Below, piece by piece: positions 43,978-57,620 of a stretch of DNA of 64,000 nucleotides. This stretch comes from Amblyornis subalaris (Eukaryota; Chordata; Aves; Passeriformes; Ptilonorhynchidae): positions 1,457,920-1,521,919 of the forward strand of contig JACAXG010000167.1 in assembly GCA_018881555.1 (NCBI GenBank), written 5' to 3'. Below the pieces are notes generated by a model that made no database searches, had not been told where the DNA came from, and worked only from the letters and a program-made list of their open reading frames with translations. The translations under genes and the position numbers were made by a program. The number at the start of each line of letters is the position of its first letter. Positions within the stretch are counted from its first letter, which is position 1.

Positions 43978-46900
43978 GACTTTGTGTAAACCCTGGGAAT
44001 GGCACTTGGGAAGAGACAGAATGACCCTTTCTATATTCACTCCCTTCCCTTCCCTTGGATGCCCAGGTCAAGCTGGGAAAGTGAGGCAGGCAGGGAGTTC
44101 CAGGCACAAACACCAAATGTGGAGGGTCTGGAGCACCACTCATTCATCTCCCTAGCTAATCCAATTTTAATCCCAGTCTCAGGCAGTGAGATTAGCAAAA
44201 CAGCAGGATCTCTGGGCTACTCAGAGCCGGAGAACAGAGTGAGAAAGCCGAGAGGGTAACTTTGCCTGGCTTCAAAGGAAAGCTGCAGTTTGACTGAGCA
44301 AGCAGTAGAGGCAGGGGAATGGTTAAAGGTTTGTCTTCTCTTCCCAGACACATTATTTACAGTGGGTTGGTTTCCTTTTGGAAGGGCCCTCTGTAAAAGG
44401 AGACGTTCCCAGCGTTTCTGCGGGTTAGACCTGGATCACATTACAGTTTTCTTTCCTGGACTCTTGACTGACAAGATTTCCTGAAGCTGCTCTTCTCTCG
44501 GGAAGGTGAACTCAGGAAAGAGTAGGTGTTTGCTAAAAATCCAGAGTCTTGGAAAGCAGAATCANGGTGATGGGCTTTTGATTCTAGACAGAAGGTCAGT
44601 CCTCAGTGCTGCACCATGCTCTGTATCTCCCAGTGCAGGGCAAGGGCTGGGAAAGGAGTGGGAGAGGAAATCCATCAGGATTGATAAGAGAGAGGTCTGT
44701 AAATCCTGTTGGAGCAGCTTGCGGAGGCCATGGCAGGAGCCACAGGAGCAGCACTTGGCTGCGCCAGGCGAGCAGCCACCCCACTTGGTGGGCAGTGAGG
44801 TCAAGGGCAGTGTTGGCCACTGACCTGGATATCCTGATCCCTGCCTTTGCCTAAGCCACCTTCCTGCCTCCAGGCCACAGCAGACGGCGTGTTCATCCTG
44901 GTTAAGTGTTTCCTTTACTGCTTTTTTTCTTCTTCATGAAATAAATTGTGGCTTGGCATTAAAGCCTAAGTGCTGAATGAAAGTGAAGTTCTGGCTTGTT
45001 TCTCCTGTCAAACACCTCACGAGAGTGTCTTCCTTGATGTTCAGCTGCTTGGAAGGAAGAGGTATAATCCCCTTCTCATCTGCAACATATCCATAGTCTT
45101 TTACAGGTGTCTTCTGAGTGGTTTGTATGGAACAACAAACACATTGAGGTAACACATCACTGTCTCCAACACTGCAGGACACCCTGAGGCAACCCTGTAT
45201 CTGCACAGTCCACAGCTGCCCCAAGGTATTTTTCTGACAGGAATATCAGGACCGAGAGGTTTGGATCTGACTGATCCCACCTGAAGCCCATCAGTGCTTA
45301 GGGTGAAGATGCTCCTGCAGGGAGAGGAGGAAGCACACTCAGAAGTGTTTATTATTGCTGTTAAATGACAAGCTCCTTTTCTTTCCCCTCCCCTTCCCTG
45401 CCGTGGAGATAGGGATCTCTGCTGTGGTCCCTGCTGCTTTCCTTTTCCTGTGTTGATCTGTGGTGAGACTTGCTGCCTTTGAAGGATGGTCTCAGCCCTG
45501 AGAGAGGCTTTTATTGCTGAGCCACTGACATTTGATTCAGAGCATGTGTCCTCCCCTGGGCCTGTCGCAGATGCCCACTGTCACCCTGGGTAGCTTGCTT
45601 GAGCTCATGAACATGGTAATTATCCATTACAAAAATACGGAATAAACAATTAATTTCATATTAAAAAAAAAAACAGGCAAGTGGAGAACTGGCTTTTCTT
45701 TCTGTTGTGTTCCCACCTTTATTAGCTACTCAACACGAACATCATGACATGGACAGGAAACAGGGCAAAGTGAAAATAATAAATCACCATCNCTACTGTA
45801 TACCAAAATCAATGGATTTGCACAGGGCAGGGGAAAAAAAAGGCCTTTTGTCCTGCCAAAGAATCCTCACTGACATTGTTCTAAAAACCCAAATAATTTA
45901 CTGATCTGCAGTTAGGAGAGATGGCAAAATGGACAAAATGTAGCTTCTCCCTGTGCGTGAAACTGCTTCCTCTGGCTGCTGGATCCACTCCTGTTCCTGT
46001 TGATTGATTCTGAGGCTGTTTTCTTGACTGTCAGGGCTGCTTTCAGAAACTGCTTCTAGTGCACTGATGAAAAGGCCAATTTTGTGAGTAAACATCCTAA
46101 TAAGCAGGTCTTGACAGATGGTTTGTTGCTCAAGCCCCACACAACCCTTGAGCTGGTGTCAGTGTCTCCCACAGATGTTTCCCAGGAGAACTTCCCCACG
46201 GTGTGCTCGGGAGCTCTCAGCTTTCACAGCACGTCCGGAGCATCCCAAGGAGGAGCCTTGGTGCTTGCTCGACACGTTGCAGGTATGTCTTGGGAACAAC
46301 AGGCTTCTGGAAACACGTTTCTCATAGTGTAGATAAATTTAGGCTCCCAGTGGAGCCTATTGGTGGCTGAACAGGGTGAGCAAAGGTGCCTGTGCACAGC
46401 TGCTGCTGCTGCTGTCACTTGGTCCATGGGCAGCGAGAAGTGTTCAGTGTCACATGAAGCAGAACAAGAAATGTCTCGTATGCTTAAAGTATCCTTCNGT
46501 CTCTTTTGTTTTGGTATTGCCTCATCTCAATCTTTCCAGAATCTGTCCCCCATATTTTGTGGCAAATCACAGAATAAATGTAATTTAAGCAGTGATTTTT
46601 CCAAGCAAATCTCTTCCTTTCCCCCACATTTCCTTTGTCTGAGTCTGATGAACTGTTCTGAGCCCTGGGGTCAGCCCGTGATGCTGTCGTCACTCACAAT
46701 ATCAGGCGTGCAGTCCTCAGATCAAATATTTCCATTAGAAGCTGATGGATAAATACAGAGATTTTACCTTGTTCTCCTCCCGTGTCGAGCTTGTGGGGCT
46801 GTAAGACAGTTCATATCATCTATCTTCCAGAGCAGACAATTTAGATTTGGCTGATTTGTATATCCCTGCAGTGTTCCTGGTGGGCTCTACAGGATGTACA

Positions 46901-49449
46901 ACTCACTGCCCCTGACCCGAGAGCAGCTGGAACTGGACTGATGTGCAGAGGCTGATGTTGAGAGGGAAATGAGCTGTCCTGTGAGGGTGTCTGCTAGAAA
47001 TGGGCTTAAAAGGAAGATTCTGGTTTGGGAAAATATTTAGTTTTGATGAAATTAGGCTGAATTCCTGCCAAAGTAGAGCAGAACACAACCAGGTAGAAAT
47101 TCTGCAAAAGAGAACAGTGCAGCAGCTTGCACTGTGGGTTGTCTCAAGAGCTGATCTCTGGATCTCTGAGCCTCTTTGCTGGGTTTCCTGGGATCTCCAT
47201 CCGTGGATGCTCTGGTGTTTCCTGCCTGAGATGGTCTAATGTCTGGGACACCCCAAACTGAGAAGTGTGGGAGCAGTGAAATCCCCTCTTGCTAAGCAGC
47301 CTGTTTGGCAGCAGGCTGCCCCAGGGCCCTGGAAACCTGAACGGTGGAGGAACCAGATGGGTGACCAGGCAGGAAACTCAGCAGGTTTCTGATGTTTGGA
47401 GCCCTGTGCAAGTTTCATGGGAACCTGGGCAAAATTGACTCACCTTGCAGAGATTTTGCTGAATTGGTGAATTCCTCTGAAATGCTGTTTTGCCTGAAAC
47501 CTTCCGAGCAGGTGCAGTATCTCCAGCTATCTTTTGAAGGCAGAGACGAGGCATTCCCCTGCGCTTCCAGCGTGGGGCTTTGGGAGCCAAAGGCACCCTC
47601 GTCTTTGCTGTTGCTGTTGAGCCCTCTGCCAGCATTCACACTCTTGAAGTGATGTCAAGGAGGGAGGACACAGGAACCTGGCAGGGACGAGTAAAGGATG
47701 CTGACAGGTTATTCTGATCCTTAGAAAATCATTGTGTTCTCATTACACTACACCTCATCCACCTACTCTGTCTTGTCCTGTAGACTATAAATTCTCCATA
47801 TTAAATTAATTCCCCAAGTTCTCCATTTGTTTTCACAGCCTCTAGCTGAGTTTCCTAGGTGCTACCCTCATACAAACAATAATAAAGACGGCTCTGTCCT
47901 GCTGCAAACCACTTCTGAGGATGTTCCCTCTAATTCTCTTCCTGGTTTAGCGTTGTATCATTAAAAGGCATGAGGTGGTTAATTGGAGGCTCACGGCTTT
48001 TGTGACTGATGCANACCAGTGTGTGTGTAATTGCTTGCTGCAAATGCTCAGGTGAANGCTTTGAAAGAAAAGGGAGAGGACGCAGATGGCCACGAGCAGA
48101 AGGTTCCCTGCAAAAGGTCAGTGGAAAAGGTTAGTGATAGGGCTGCCCCGAAGCTGGAAAAAAGAACCTAATACCTGGACAACTGGTGAGGAGCCTGGCT
48201 AGAGCCGGGCTTTGTTCCCCAAAGGGGGCTGCNGCTGCGGAGGAGATTGTACATCAAAGCTCTCGTAAGAAAACACAGCAGAGATCGGTATCACCCAGCC
48301 TGTGGCACTGGGGGAAATGGATTGGTTGACAAGTCGGAGGCCCTTTCTGGGCAGATGGCTGGGTAGGAGTTACTGGCTGCTTGCAAAATCTCGGAAGGAG
48401 CCTTTAATCTGCGTGCGATACTGTATGTTTTAGCGAGCATCTAGATGCTTATCTCGGCTGCATTAGTCACCAGGAGAGTCTGCTCTCAACCTTTTCTCCT
48501 CCATACCTTAGCTGCAGGCTTCTTCCCCCAGTTTTTGGAAAAGATGTGAGCTGAACGCTGTAGGATTTGTTGGGCTGTTTGTAATTCTGACAAGGAAATA
48601 GAACAGGAACAGGTTTTCTTGGTAATACTCTGCAGAGCACGCTTAGTGCTGTGGCTTCGTGTGTGCTGTGACAGACTTTCAGAGCCTTGCCCAGGGAGCC
48701 AGTGGTCTGAAAAGTCTTATCACGCTCCAAAACAAATAGTTCTGTCTTGAAACCCATTAGAATAACAACTACAAAGCTTCTCCCAACCTGATGTTAAATG
48801 CCTTGCTGTGCCAAAGGCAAACAGGATCAATCAGTCATCCTCCCAGGGACCCTCTGATTGCACTCCATGAATCAAGCTTGGCTTTTGAGGTCATTTTTAT
48901 CTGCCTTGGGGAGCACAAGCTCGGGGTCCAAATCGGGGTCTTGCTCCGCATGTGCAGGCTGAAGAGTGCAAGCCTGGGTCTGGCAGGGTGTGTTAATTAG
49001 GCGTATCCAGTGTAAATATATCTGTTATGATGAGGTCTGCAGAGTGGTGAGACCTGGGCGTGCAGGCTCTGGCCACCTCTGCTCTCCAACAAAGCCAATA
49101 TTGCCACCGTGCATCTGCTGGCTTGGCCAAACAACAGCTTTTCCTTCTGTGCCTTTGTACCTGCGGTGTTTTGTTTGTCTTCTTTTGACTATGCCAAAAA
49201 AGAGCTTAGCTCAGTGGAGAAACCAAACTCCCAGCGATGCCTGAAGACTACAGACGATGTAATAGTCTGGAGTTTTGCTAATCCAGACAGTAACCTGAGC
49301 TCAGGGTGTTCAGCTGAGGTCCCACTATAACTTTGCACATCACCCAGTGAGATTTAGAGCCTACCAGGTCATGGGCTGTGTACGCAATTAAAAGGCTCTT
49401 TTCCCCAAGGAGTTCACAGTGCAGACAAAATATTAACCTCCCAATTAGT

Positions 49450-49680
49450 TTATTGTGGCAGACTGGGGCACAGAAGTCAGATTATCCGGGGGCAGGCTAA
49501 GACCATTCATGTGCCATTGAACTTGGAAAAGGCATTTTTCACGACATCTGGTTTCAATCAATTTGTCGTCAATTCAGAGTGCCAGACTCATTTTCTGGGA
49601 CCATTAAAGCACAGAGCTGACACGGGGTTGCAGCTGGAATCCAAACATGGGTGTCCAGAGTCCTGCTACCTCTCACTGGT
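49450..49680 (+). repeat. Possible MIR-like SINE relic
   Basis: TGTGGCAGACTGGGGCACAG, and later GTTGCAGCTGGAATCCAAAC followed by TGTCCAGAGTCCTGCTACC, resemble the order of blocks in amniote MIR/core-SINE copies. The match is weak and discontinuous. Confidence 0.3.
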
Positions 49681-52499
49681 GACTGTGTAGAGAATGAGAG
49701 TCTGCTGGCCATGCTCTTCTGAATAAAGCTCCTTTGCCCATTTGAGAAAGCCTCAATCTGGGCCACTCCCTTCTGTCGTGCCATACACAGCGTGGTCGTA
49801 CATGGGGTGCCTGGACAGATCTTAGCAGGGACCCAGACTCCACGAGCTGGGCAGGAGATTCATGCCAAGCCTTCTGGAAGTCTTTGCAAAGGCTCTCTCC
49901 GACATGGAGCAGGCTCCTTCCCCAGCCTACCTCTGCATTTTGCTCTTAGGGCTCCAACCACCTCCTTGTGCAAGCAGCCAGTCGTGGCTGTGGCTCTGCC
50001 AGCCCTGGAACGTGCTGAGAGGAGCCTGGTTCATTTGAATGTGTGGAACCACAGCTCATGCTTTTACAGCACATATTCAGTGAAGCAATGCCTTTATCTG
50101 CAATACTTAGCCTTTATCTAACATCTTTTCAGTCTAAAGCTTTTTTTGAAACACAGATTAAGTAATAACANCGTAGGATAATTGAGTGCATTTTTTCACA
50201 GTGACATAATGATTCTTATCTGTGGCTACTGAAAAGCAAGGATAATATACTATGTCAGTGCTGTATTATCTTGCTTCTGAAACAGAGCAAGTTTGGCATT
50301 AGGGCTTAAGCAATTGAAATACGGCTCCTTGTACCAAAGCCTGTTTGTTTACAATAAAGCCTAATGCATCTTTCTAATGGACATNGCAGTGTCAGAAGCA
50401 CTGACATGATCCCTGGCTCTGTGCAACCTGTGAGGCTGGTGGTGTGTTGAGCCTGGAGATCACACTGTGCAAGAACTGCATCAGATGTAGTTAAGGATTG
50501 AAGAAAACCCACCTTGCTGCAAGAGGAGGTGACCTCAGGGATCGGGGTTTGTAATGTGTGGTCATTTTTTGGATGTTGGGTGAGATGCAGTTCTGAGCAT
50601 ACTGTGCTTAGCATCACCACGGCTTCTGTGGGTAATTAATTCTAACACTGTTGGGAACAGACCTCGCAAACCCACTGGGCGATTTTATTTGCATAGGAGG
50701 CCAGGTGGAATAAAACGACGGGTTGGCATGGCAAAACAAGCTGGACTCCCTTTGAATCCCACTGAGTGAGGAGGAAAACCTAAATTAACACCCCCTTCCA
50801 AGCCCTGAGACACACAGGTCTCTTCCACAGCAAAACACCCTGTGCATCTTCCAGGAAAAAATGGAGGATCGATAGGAAAACACTTAGATTTAAATTGACT
50901 TGCTGTCCAAAGTGGTATTTGAGTCCCTCTTGCATTTGCTCAGGCAGAACACGATGGTGTGTCTCTGGATGATTTTCCACCTGCCTGTTTTGAATATCAG
51001 ATGGAATCATTTAGCTGGTGAGCTGGAACGGTGCCAGATTTCGCAGGAGCCTTTTCTCCCGACTTCTGCTGTTTTTGTAAGTACTTAGGCAGAATTATCT
51101 GAGCATGCTCCCGGCTGACACAGGGTAAATGCTGAGCAACACAACATGAGTCGACTCTTCGTGTGTCAACACAGTTCCGTAGTTAATGTCAAGCAACAAG
51201 CCATTAGGGCTTGTTTAACCGTAATTCACAGGTTCTCAAAGGGCCAGAAGGGTATTTCGTGTCATCTCAACCTGCAGAGTGACACTGGCCCATCGGCAAA
51301 GTCATTTCAGACGCTGAAAAAATCTTTCACACCATCTTCTTGCCGGATTTTTTTTGCAGTGTATCCCAGTGTGCATGACAACCGAATTGCTGAAAGCTTC
51401 TTACGCGGTTAAGCATCCTCTAATAGGGTGGAAGTGGGGGTTAATTCAGCAGGTAATGTGTTGCTTTGAAGTTGCTCAATCTATTAAGTGTTTAGCTGTT
51501 TGTATAAATGTGCATTGGATACAGCTGGAATACTGATGCCAGGACTTGGCTCACCTCTTCCTTCCCTGTGCAGTTTGATTGGCATTAATCCTGAGGAAGG
51601 AGGCAGTGGTGCTGGTAACTGTTTTCCCGAGTGGAAAATGAGTATGGTCAGCCCCATTCTCACATGTGGTTGGTATCTCCAGAGTGCAAGAATTTGTTAG
51701 CTTAAAGCTTTTCTCTAAATGGGTGACAACTCTTCTCTGATAAGCTGCGGCTGCCCTACATGTGAGACCTCAGACACCAAATAAACAGTGCTGGCATCAG
51801 ATAATTGTGTTTAGAATGCTGTGGCCTTAGAAGTGCCCTATCTTTTGAAATGCAATGTTTTTTTCATGGGTTGTTTACATCTTCCTGCAGTGACTTCATG
51901 TCATCTCATAGTTCTTCAGTGTCTATGAAAGCTTAAACCACTGATCCTAGAAAGTATTTACAGGATAAAGTTTCTTTTTCTCAGGCTTTTGGGGCATGAT
52001 TTATCTTTAATACTCCCTCATGCTCCTAAAATGTCTGCTGGAGTGCTGATGGGCAAACCAGAGCTTGCAGTCATTAGAGATGTAGCATTTCTGGAAAAGG
52101 CTCAACTTGGTGGTGGGCTCCGAGGGTGAGTGTTGTGGTCAGTGAGCTCCAACTGGGAAGTGACACAGATGTCCTTGTGCTCAAAGCGCAAACCCTCGTG
52201 TCTACGAGTGTCACAGCACTGCGGAGATTTCTGCTCATCCCTTCAAAACATGGGGTGCAAACTGGGAAGATCACGACCTTTTGCAGTGTGAGGGAAGTCC
52301 TGTGATTTGGGCTGGGAACCTCTCATGCTCAGGAAGCTGTGAGCAAAGGGGACTGAGGCTGGCTGTGTGAAATCACAGAGCACGCCGAGGGAGGGAGAGA
52401 AAGCACCAAAAAGCTGAGAGTTTTGAAACTGTTTATCCGAGTTTCTTGCGTGGCCCCTCTTATCACAGCATCGCAGCACCTCCCAGATGGTTAATATGT

Positions 52500-52645
52500 T
52501 TTATCTTCTTGCCAACACCCTCACAGGGTTCCTANCCCTATTTTACAGTTAGGAGACCCAAGTGGAGGTGCTGAGTGATATGCCCAGTGGCACTTGGGGT
52601 TTCTGTGGCAGATCAAGGAATGGAGCTCAACTTTCTCATGCCCCA
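52500..52645 (+). repeat. MIR-like core SINE
   Basis: The block order TATTTTACAGTTAGGAGACC, GTGCTGAGTGATATGCCCAG, TGTGGCAGATCAAGGAATGG, AGCTCAAC matches the MIR consensus order (ATTTTACAGATGAGG, GTGACTTGCCCAAGG, TGGCAGAGCCAGGATTCGAAC). It is an old insertion shared in origin with other amniotes. Confidence 0.55.
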
Positions 52646-55387
52646 GGCTAATTCCTAAACCCCGTGGGATCCTCCTGGAAATGAGCAGAATGGCTTAGCA
52701 AAACACAGCAGCATGTGGAAATAATGCTCAAATGCAGTATGGGGGAGCCCATCCNGGACTCCCTAAGTGTTGGCACTTCAGTCTTTGTCTTTTGGAGCAA
52801 GGTGATGCTGCGCCATGGAGAGCTGGAGATGGCTCTGGAATGAGCAGAATAGGACTGCCATTAAGAAAAGTTCATTAGTCCACACTAATAATGAATTATA
52901 GCACCGTGCTGGCCATGCTGTGCCACTTTGGAGGCTGAAATTCCTTGGTGGGTGTGTGGCTCTTGCTGCCCGTGCAGAACTGGGATTTCAGGCTNTCTCA
53001 TCACCCTGGGCCAGAGCTGCATCTCCTTGGCTGCTGGCAGGTCAGTGGCTTCTCCAGTGCTCTTTGCCCTTGAGAGGGCTCTATCCCAGGAAGGTGTTTT
53101 GCAAAAGCTCACTTGGAGCTGCCAGTTGCCCAAGTTATGCTGAGCTCTTACTCCTCCCTTATTATCCCTCTTCCATCTCTTGATCCCTGCTTTTCCCATT
53201 CCTTCGTAATACTTCACCCTAACAAAATGTTTTAGAATCACAAAATGTTGGTGTAGGGGAATGAATAATACAGTGAGAGAGTGAATATTTATTGTGTCCA
53301 GGCTATTACCTAATAACCATCTGCTTCATTCATTGATAATGTTTAAACTATTTGAAANTGCAGCACCTGATAAATGCTACTAAATAGTGCCATGCCCATA
53401 ACTTGATTGCAGTAATCCATCGGGGAGCATGTTTCAAAATGTCAACATTTCTCAGCAATTAGCTGGAAAACTAGTTCTTAGCACGAGTGCTGGGATAATC
53501 CAGTGTTTGGAGATGCTGCTGGGCGTGTTACATGCTGATTCTGAAATGGTGACTGCGCTTTCTTTCTCACTCTGTGCCGTACCAGTGTCCAAAGGCCCTT
53601 TTAGGAGGCCAGAGTAATAACGATTAAACAGGCAGGCAGCCTCAGACTGAAGCCTGTGGCTTTGTTCAGGAGGGCACGCGAGGCTGCAGGATGAAAGGCA
53701 GGTGGAGAGGAGCACAGGAGGCAGCAATCCCTGTTGGCCTCCTGCCTGCTCCTCGCTACTCTCCACGGAGGTTTCGCTGAACAGGCGAGCTGCTGTGCTG
53801 TCAGCTGGGAATGCTGTCAGCTCCTCAAAACCTTGGTTTCTGGGTGCTTGCTCTCCTGTGCACACTCAGCAAGTCTCCAGCATCAGCAAAAAAAAAAAAG
53901 TCTTTCATTGTCACTGCAAGGCAGCGGCGCATCCCGAAGTCCTCATCTACGGAGATCCCAGATGAGTGTCTCATTTGCATGTCTAACAAAGCCTTGGGTA
54001 ATCACCAAGAGGACGCTGGACTCAGTTGAAAGACTTGGACGATAGCACCAGGTATTTGGAAAGAGGCATCTGTGCAGGGTGATTCCTTGATCTGCCTCAG
54101 ATCTGAGTTTGTGCACTCATCTTGCAAAAGGAGGTTGCAGCAGCTTCACAACGCGTCTGGAAATTCCAGATTTTTGTGGAAGGCATGGGATTGGGAGCTG
54201 GGAGGTCTGGGACACCCTACAGCTTGTTTTCTCAAGCACTCTTCTGTAGCAAAACCAGTGTCAGAGGTGCAGGGTCTTCAGCAGAGGGGAGGAATAACTG
54301 GGGGCTGCTCCCAGAGCAGAGGTCACTAAGGGTGTCCCCAGTCCAGGTCTGCCTGGTTGCTGCAACTTTCCTGTGACACTAAGCAAAGTGTTTTGAAGAT
54401 TTCCTCTCAGCAGAGCCTGCCACGTCCTCACAGAGGTAAAACAGGGAAGAAGCTAAATCTTATCAGGGACTGTGAAGCAGTCAGAACAGTGGCTGCAGAA
54501 TTACCCTGTGGGTGAGAGTGGCAGCAGAGGCTTGAACAGGCTGACTCTGACCTTGAGATGCAAATGAAACTCAGCAAAGAAGATGGATTAAGGCTTCTGG
54601 AATAGGGGGAGATGAGCAGAGTGNAGCCCTCATACAGAAAGACCCCTTCTTCTGAAGTTCCACAAGGCATGTTTCCACCTAAAGCACAATAACCTTTATT
54701 TNGTCACAACCGTCTTATTTTCTTTTTTTAGGTTCACAAGTCACAGGTATGGTTTTGCCCTTACCTGCAGCTGTGTATCATTGGTAACTCATGACATTAT
54801 CCCAAGGTGATTGCCCACATCCGGGTCAGGTCATTCTCTGAGCGTGGAGGTGACAGTGGCAGGGCCAGGAAACTCTCTGGACTTAATTTCCTGCCATTCC
54901 CCCTCACTTGAAAGTGTTACATCCTCCAGGCTGATCAGTGAACCCCAGCACAGATGTCCTTAGCTTCACAGACACATCTTTCACACCTCAGACCATCTAA
55001 TTCCCCACCATATGCTGCTTGTGCTGACTTTTCCTGATAAAATATCTCCCCCATTTCTCTGTCCATGTTTGTTCCCTCTCTTGACAATTGAACTCTAAGG
55101 AAAGTCAAAGGGAGAAATTCCATGGGTGGCTGAAAATATTGCTTCACCCCTTTTTAATTTTGATTTGCATCTCTGCAGGACAGGTAGCGTTCCTTAGAAA
55201 CAGCAACATGCCTTCTGTAACATCCCAACCCCTTTAAAATAAAACTGAAGCACTGAAATATTTTGGGCAACCTCTCATTTGTAAACACTGCCATTTTCTT
55301 TCACTAAAATACGAACATTTTCTGTAATAGGACCTTCCTTTGCAAGTTTTTCAGACAATGTCGTGATGTGCTGGGAGCAAGTACAGG
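52646..55387. other. Intergenic sequence, no gene recognised
   Basis: This is unique sequence, with an A run at about 53888-53899 and overlapping short frames between 53429 and 54376. There is no recognisable domain. Confidence 0.6.
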
Positions 55388-55455
55388 ATCACAGAATCAC
55401 AGAATGGTTTGGGTCTGAAGGGACATTAAAGATCATCTAATTCCAAGCCCCCTGC
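55388..55455 (-). mobile_element. CR1 LINE 3' tail, minus strand
   Basis: ATCACAGAATCACAGAATGG, TTTGGGTCTGAAGGGACATT and AAAGATCATCTAATTCCAAG are the reversed CR1 3' end. About 70 bases remain. Confidence 0.88.
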
Positions 55456-57469
55456 TCCTTGTCTTGCTGTTTGTGCTGTTTGTTCCTCTCCTTGCAGACT
55501 AAAAATCTTCCATGGAGCAGAGAGATGATGACTGTGCTGGGAATCCCCACCTTCTCTCAGAAAAACTCCTGTTCTTTCATCGCCTCCCCGGCTGATTTCA
55601 GGAGGGATTACTCTGACTTGAGCTGTGCTCTCCTGGCAGCAGAAATCCTCTATTTCATTATGAGTAAAAATGAGCATTTCTAAGGGGACTGATTTGAAGC
55701 AGGCATTGAATCCTCCTCCTTCCTGAGCCAGCTTTAATAAATAGCAGGGTACGAACACAAATTGCTGAGTGCTCGTTGAAAGGCAACTGAAGAAATGCCT
55801 TTAAAAAGCCAAGCCCCTGCCACGGGTTTTGCTTGGAGGTGCTGGTGGTCCCATGGTGTGGGACTGTGAGTTTAGCTGAGAGTGAGTGTGGTGTCACTAC
55901 GAGGTAGTTTGCCTGGGAGACACTTCGAAATCACTGAATTGTCTGACAGTTGACCCAGCTGATTGCGCTCGCTGCCCTGGGTGTGTTCAGTGTCACTGGA
56001 CCAAGGGAACAGCAGCTGTAGAGCACAGCACAGGCTCCTCTCCCTCTCCCACACTCTGCAAGCAGGAGAGGGGCTCATTTTTTACGATATAGTCCATATT
56101 TTCCCTCTTCCTTAGCAGGAAGTTGCCATAGCCCTGGAAACTCAGGCCCATTATAATCACTGTCACGCGACCATGTGACATAATGTTCTTTCAGTAATCA
56201 AACCTTAGGCTGCTTTCAGTACTGTTGCCTGAGAATAATCATAGGTCGGTTTTTAAGTGGCACGAGCTTGGTTCTGGGCTGGTGCCTCATCCTGAGCTAT
56301 TGCTGATTCCGTGGATTTGCTGCACAGGCTCCGCAGGGTGTAATCGCCGGCGCTTTGTGGCAGGCTGGCAGCGCTCTGCTGTGCCAGGTGCCTGTTTCTA
56401 ACAAGAGTGGGGGTTTTTCTTGTTTTTTTTTTTTAGAAGAATGACTAAATAACCTGTAATCAGTATTAATTCCTTTGAATGCTCCGGAGTGAGTTATTGC
56501 TGATTGCTGTTGTCTGACCCTAGTTAAGTCCATTTCTAGAAAACGCTTTGTGTGACTCTGTGTGCACAGCTGAAAGGAATGCAGCTTTCCCCTAATTACA
56601 CACTGGTAATGCAAGAGGAGACATTTCTAGTTCTGCTTCTGAAAGTATTTCCTTTAAGCACTGATGAGCCAGTGATAGCAGTAGCCTCTGAAACCGTTCT
56701 GAAAAGGAGAGACAAGGCAGGAACTAATAGAGTTTCATCACTCGAAGCCTTTACATAGATTGTAGCAGCAATTGAGCCATCAGTAAGCCACTGGGGATAA
56801 TATCTTTAAAATGCTCTGTATTTTAATAAGATTAAATTGATTCAGGTCTTTGCCAGCCTTTTCAAAGCCAGTGCTGTATGACGGTCAGTACTTCAGGCAG
56901 CTCTGCATTGAGAAGCAGAGAACTGAAGATTTATGTGTTTAAACTGAAGAATACCAACATCCCTTTTTTATGTGCAATATACTGCCTTAGATATATACGA
57001 AAATCCCCCCATGAGCAAGTCACATTTCCTTATCAGCTATGCCTTTCTGATTTTTCTACAGCCTTTGTTCTTAGCTCTTTAATTTTATTTAGATCTCCTG
57101 TCAGAAGCGTGAAGGCATTTCTTACTGTGGGTGCTGCAAATACAATGAATTTCTTACAGAAGTGAGTTTAATTGTCAATACCATTTGTTACAGTATTAGT
57201 TAAGGAGCTGTGCATAAATCAAAAGGATTAACATGATCTCTTGGGTAGAATAGAGGAACAGAACACTATATTGCTCATGTATCATTGATGAACAATATTT
57301 TCTCAAGCTTTCATTTCTAGAAATGAAAATTTATTTCCCTAAAGTGAATTATTTTCTGTGTTTTTGAACCAGTAACACAATTTTTACCATTTAATCATTA
57401 AAAACTATGTTTAAATCAGCACTGTATTTTCTTATGGGTAAATATTACTTTATTTAAATGTACTTGGGA

Positions 57470-57620
57470 TGCTGTCTCGATGCATTTAACGCTCCTCGAG
57501 TTGGGCGTTTCGTTCATGAATTATTCTCTCCGAAGCAATTAGACGAAACGAAAAGAATACAAATGAGTTTATCGCTGTTCCTGAGCCGTGTTATAGAGGT
57601 AATCCTGTGTTAGCTCTGGG
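57470..57620. promoter_or_regulatory. Candidate conserved element with retained CpGs
   Basis: Within AT-rich sequence this block keeps an unusual number of CpGs (GTCTCGATGC, AACGCTCCTCGAG, GGGCGTTTCGTT, GACGAAACGAAA, TATCGCTG, GAGCCGTG). It also contains an 8-bp inverted repeat CGTTTCGT (57506-57513) / ACGAAACG (57543-57550) and CAATTAGACG. CpG retention outside a CpG island suggests constraint. The call is inference only. Confidence 0.28.

Larger units (their letters stand above)
42111..52490. other. Intergenic sequence, old repeats, no gene recognised
   Basis: This is unique sequence with several old repeat relics (43545-43665, possibly 49450-49680), a C12/A9 run (43361-43381) and a 21-bp duplication (43936-43977). 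Open frames are short. AATAAA words occur (for example near 43168) but I cannot connect them to any exon. Confidence 0.55.

Noticed and set aside
53231..53260. TTAGAATCACAAAATGTTGG, similar to a reversed CR1 tail
   Set aside because: It is only about 20 alignable bases and too short to call.
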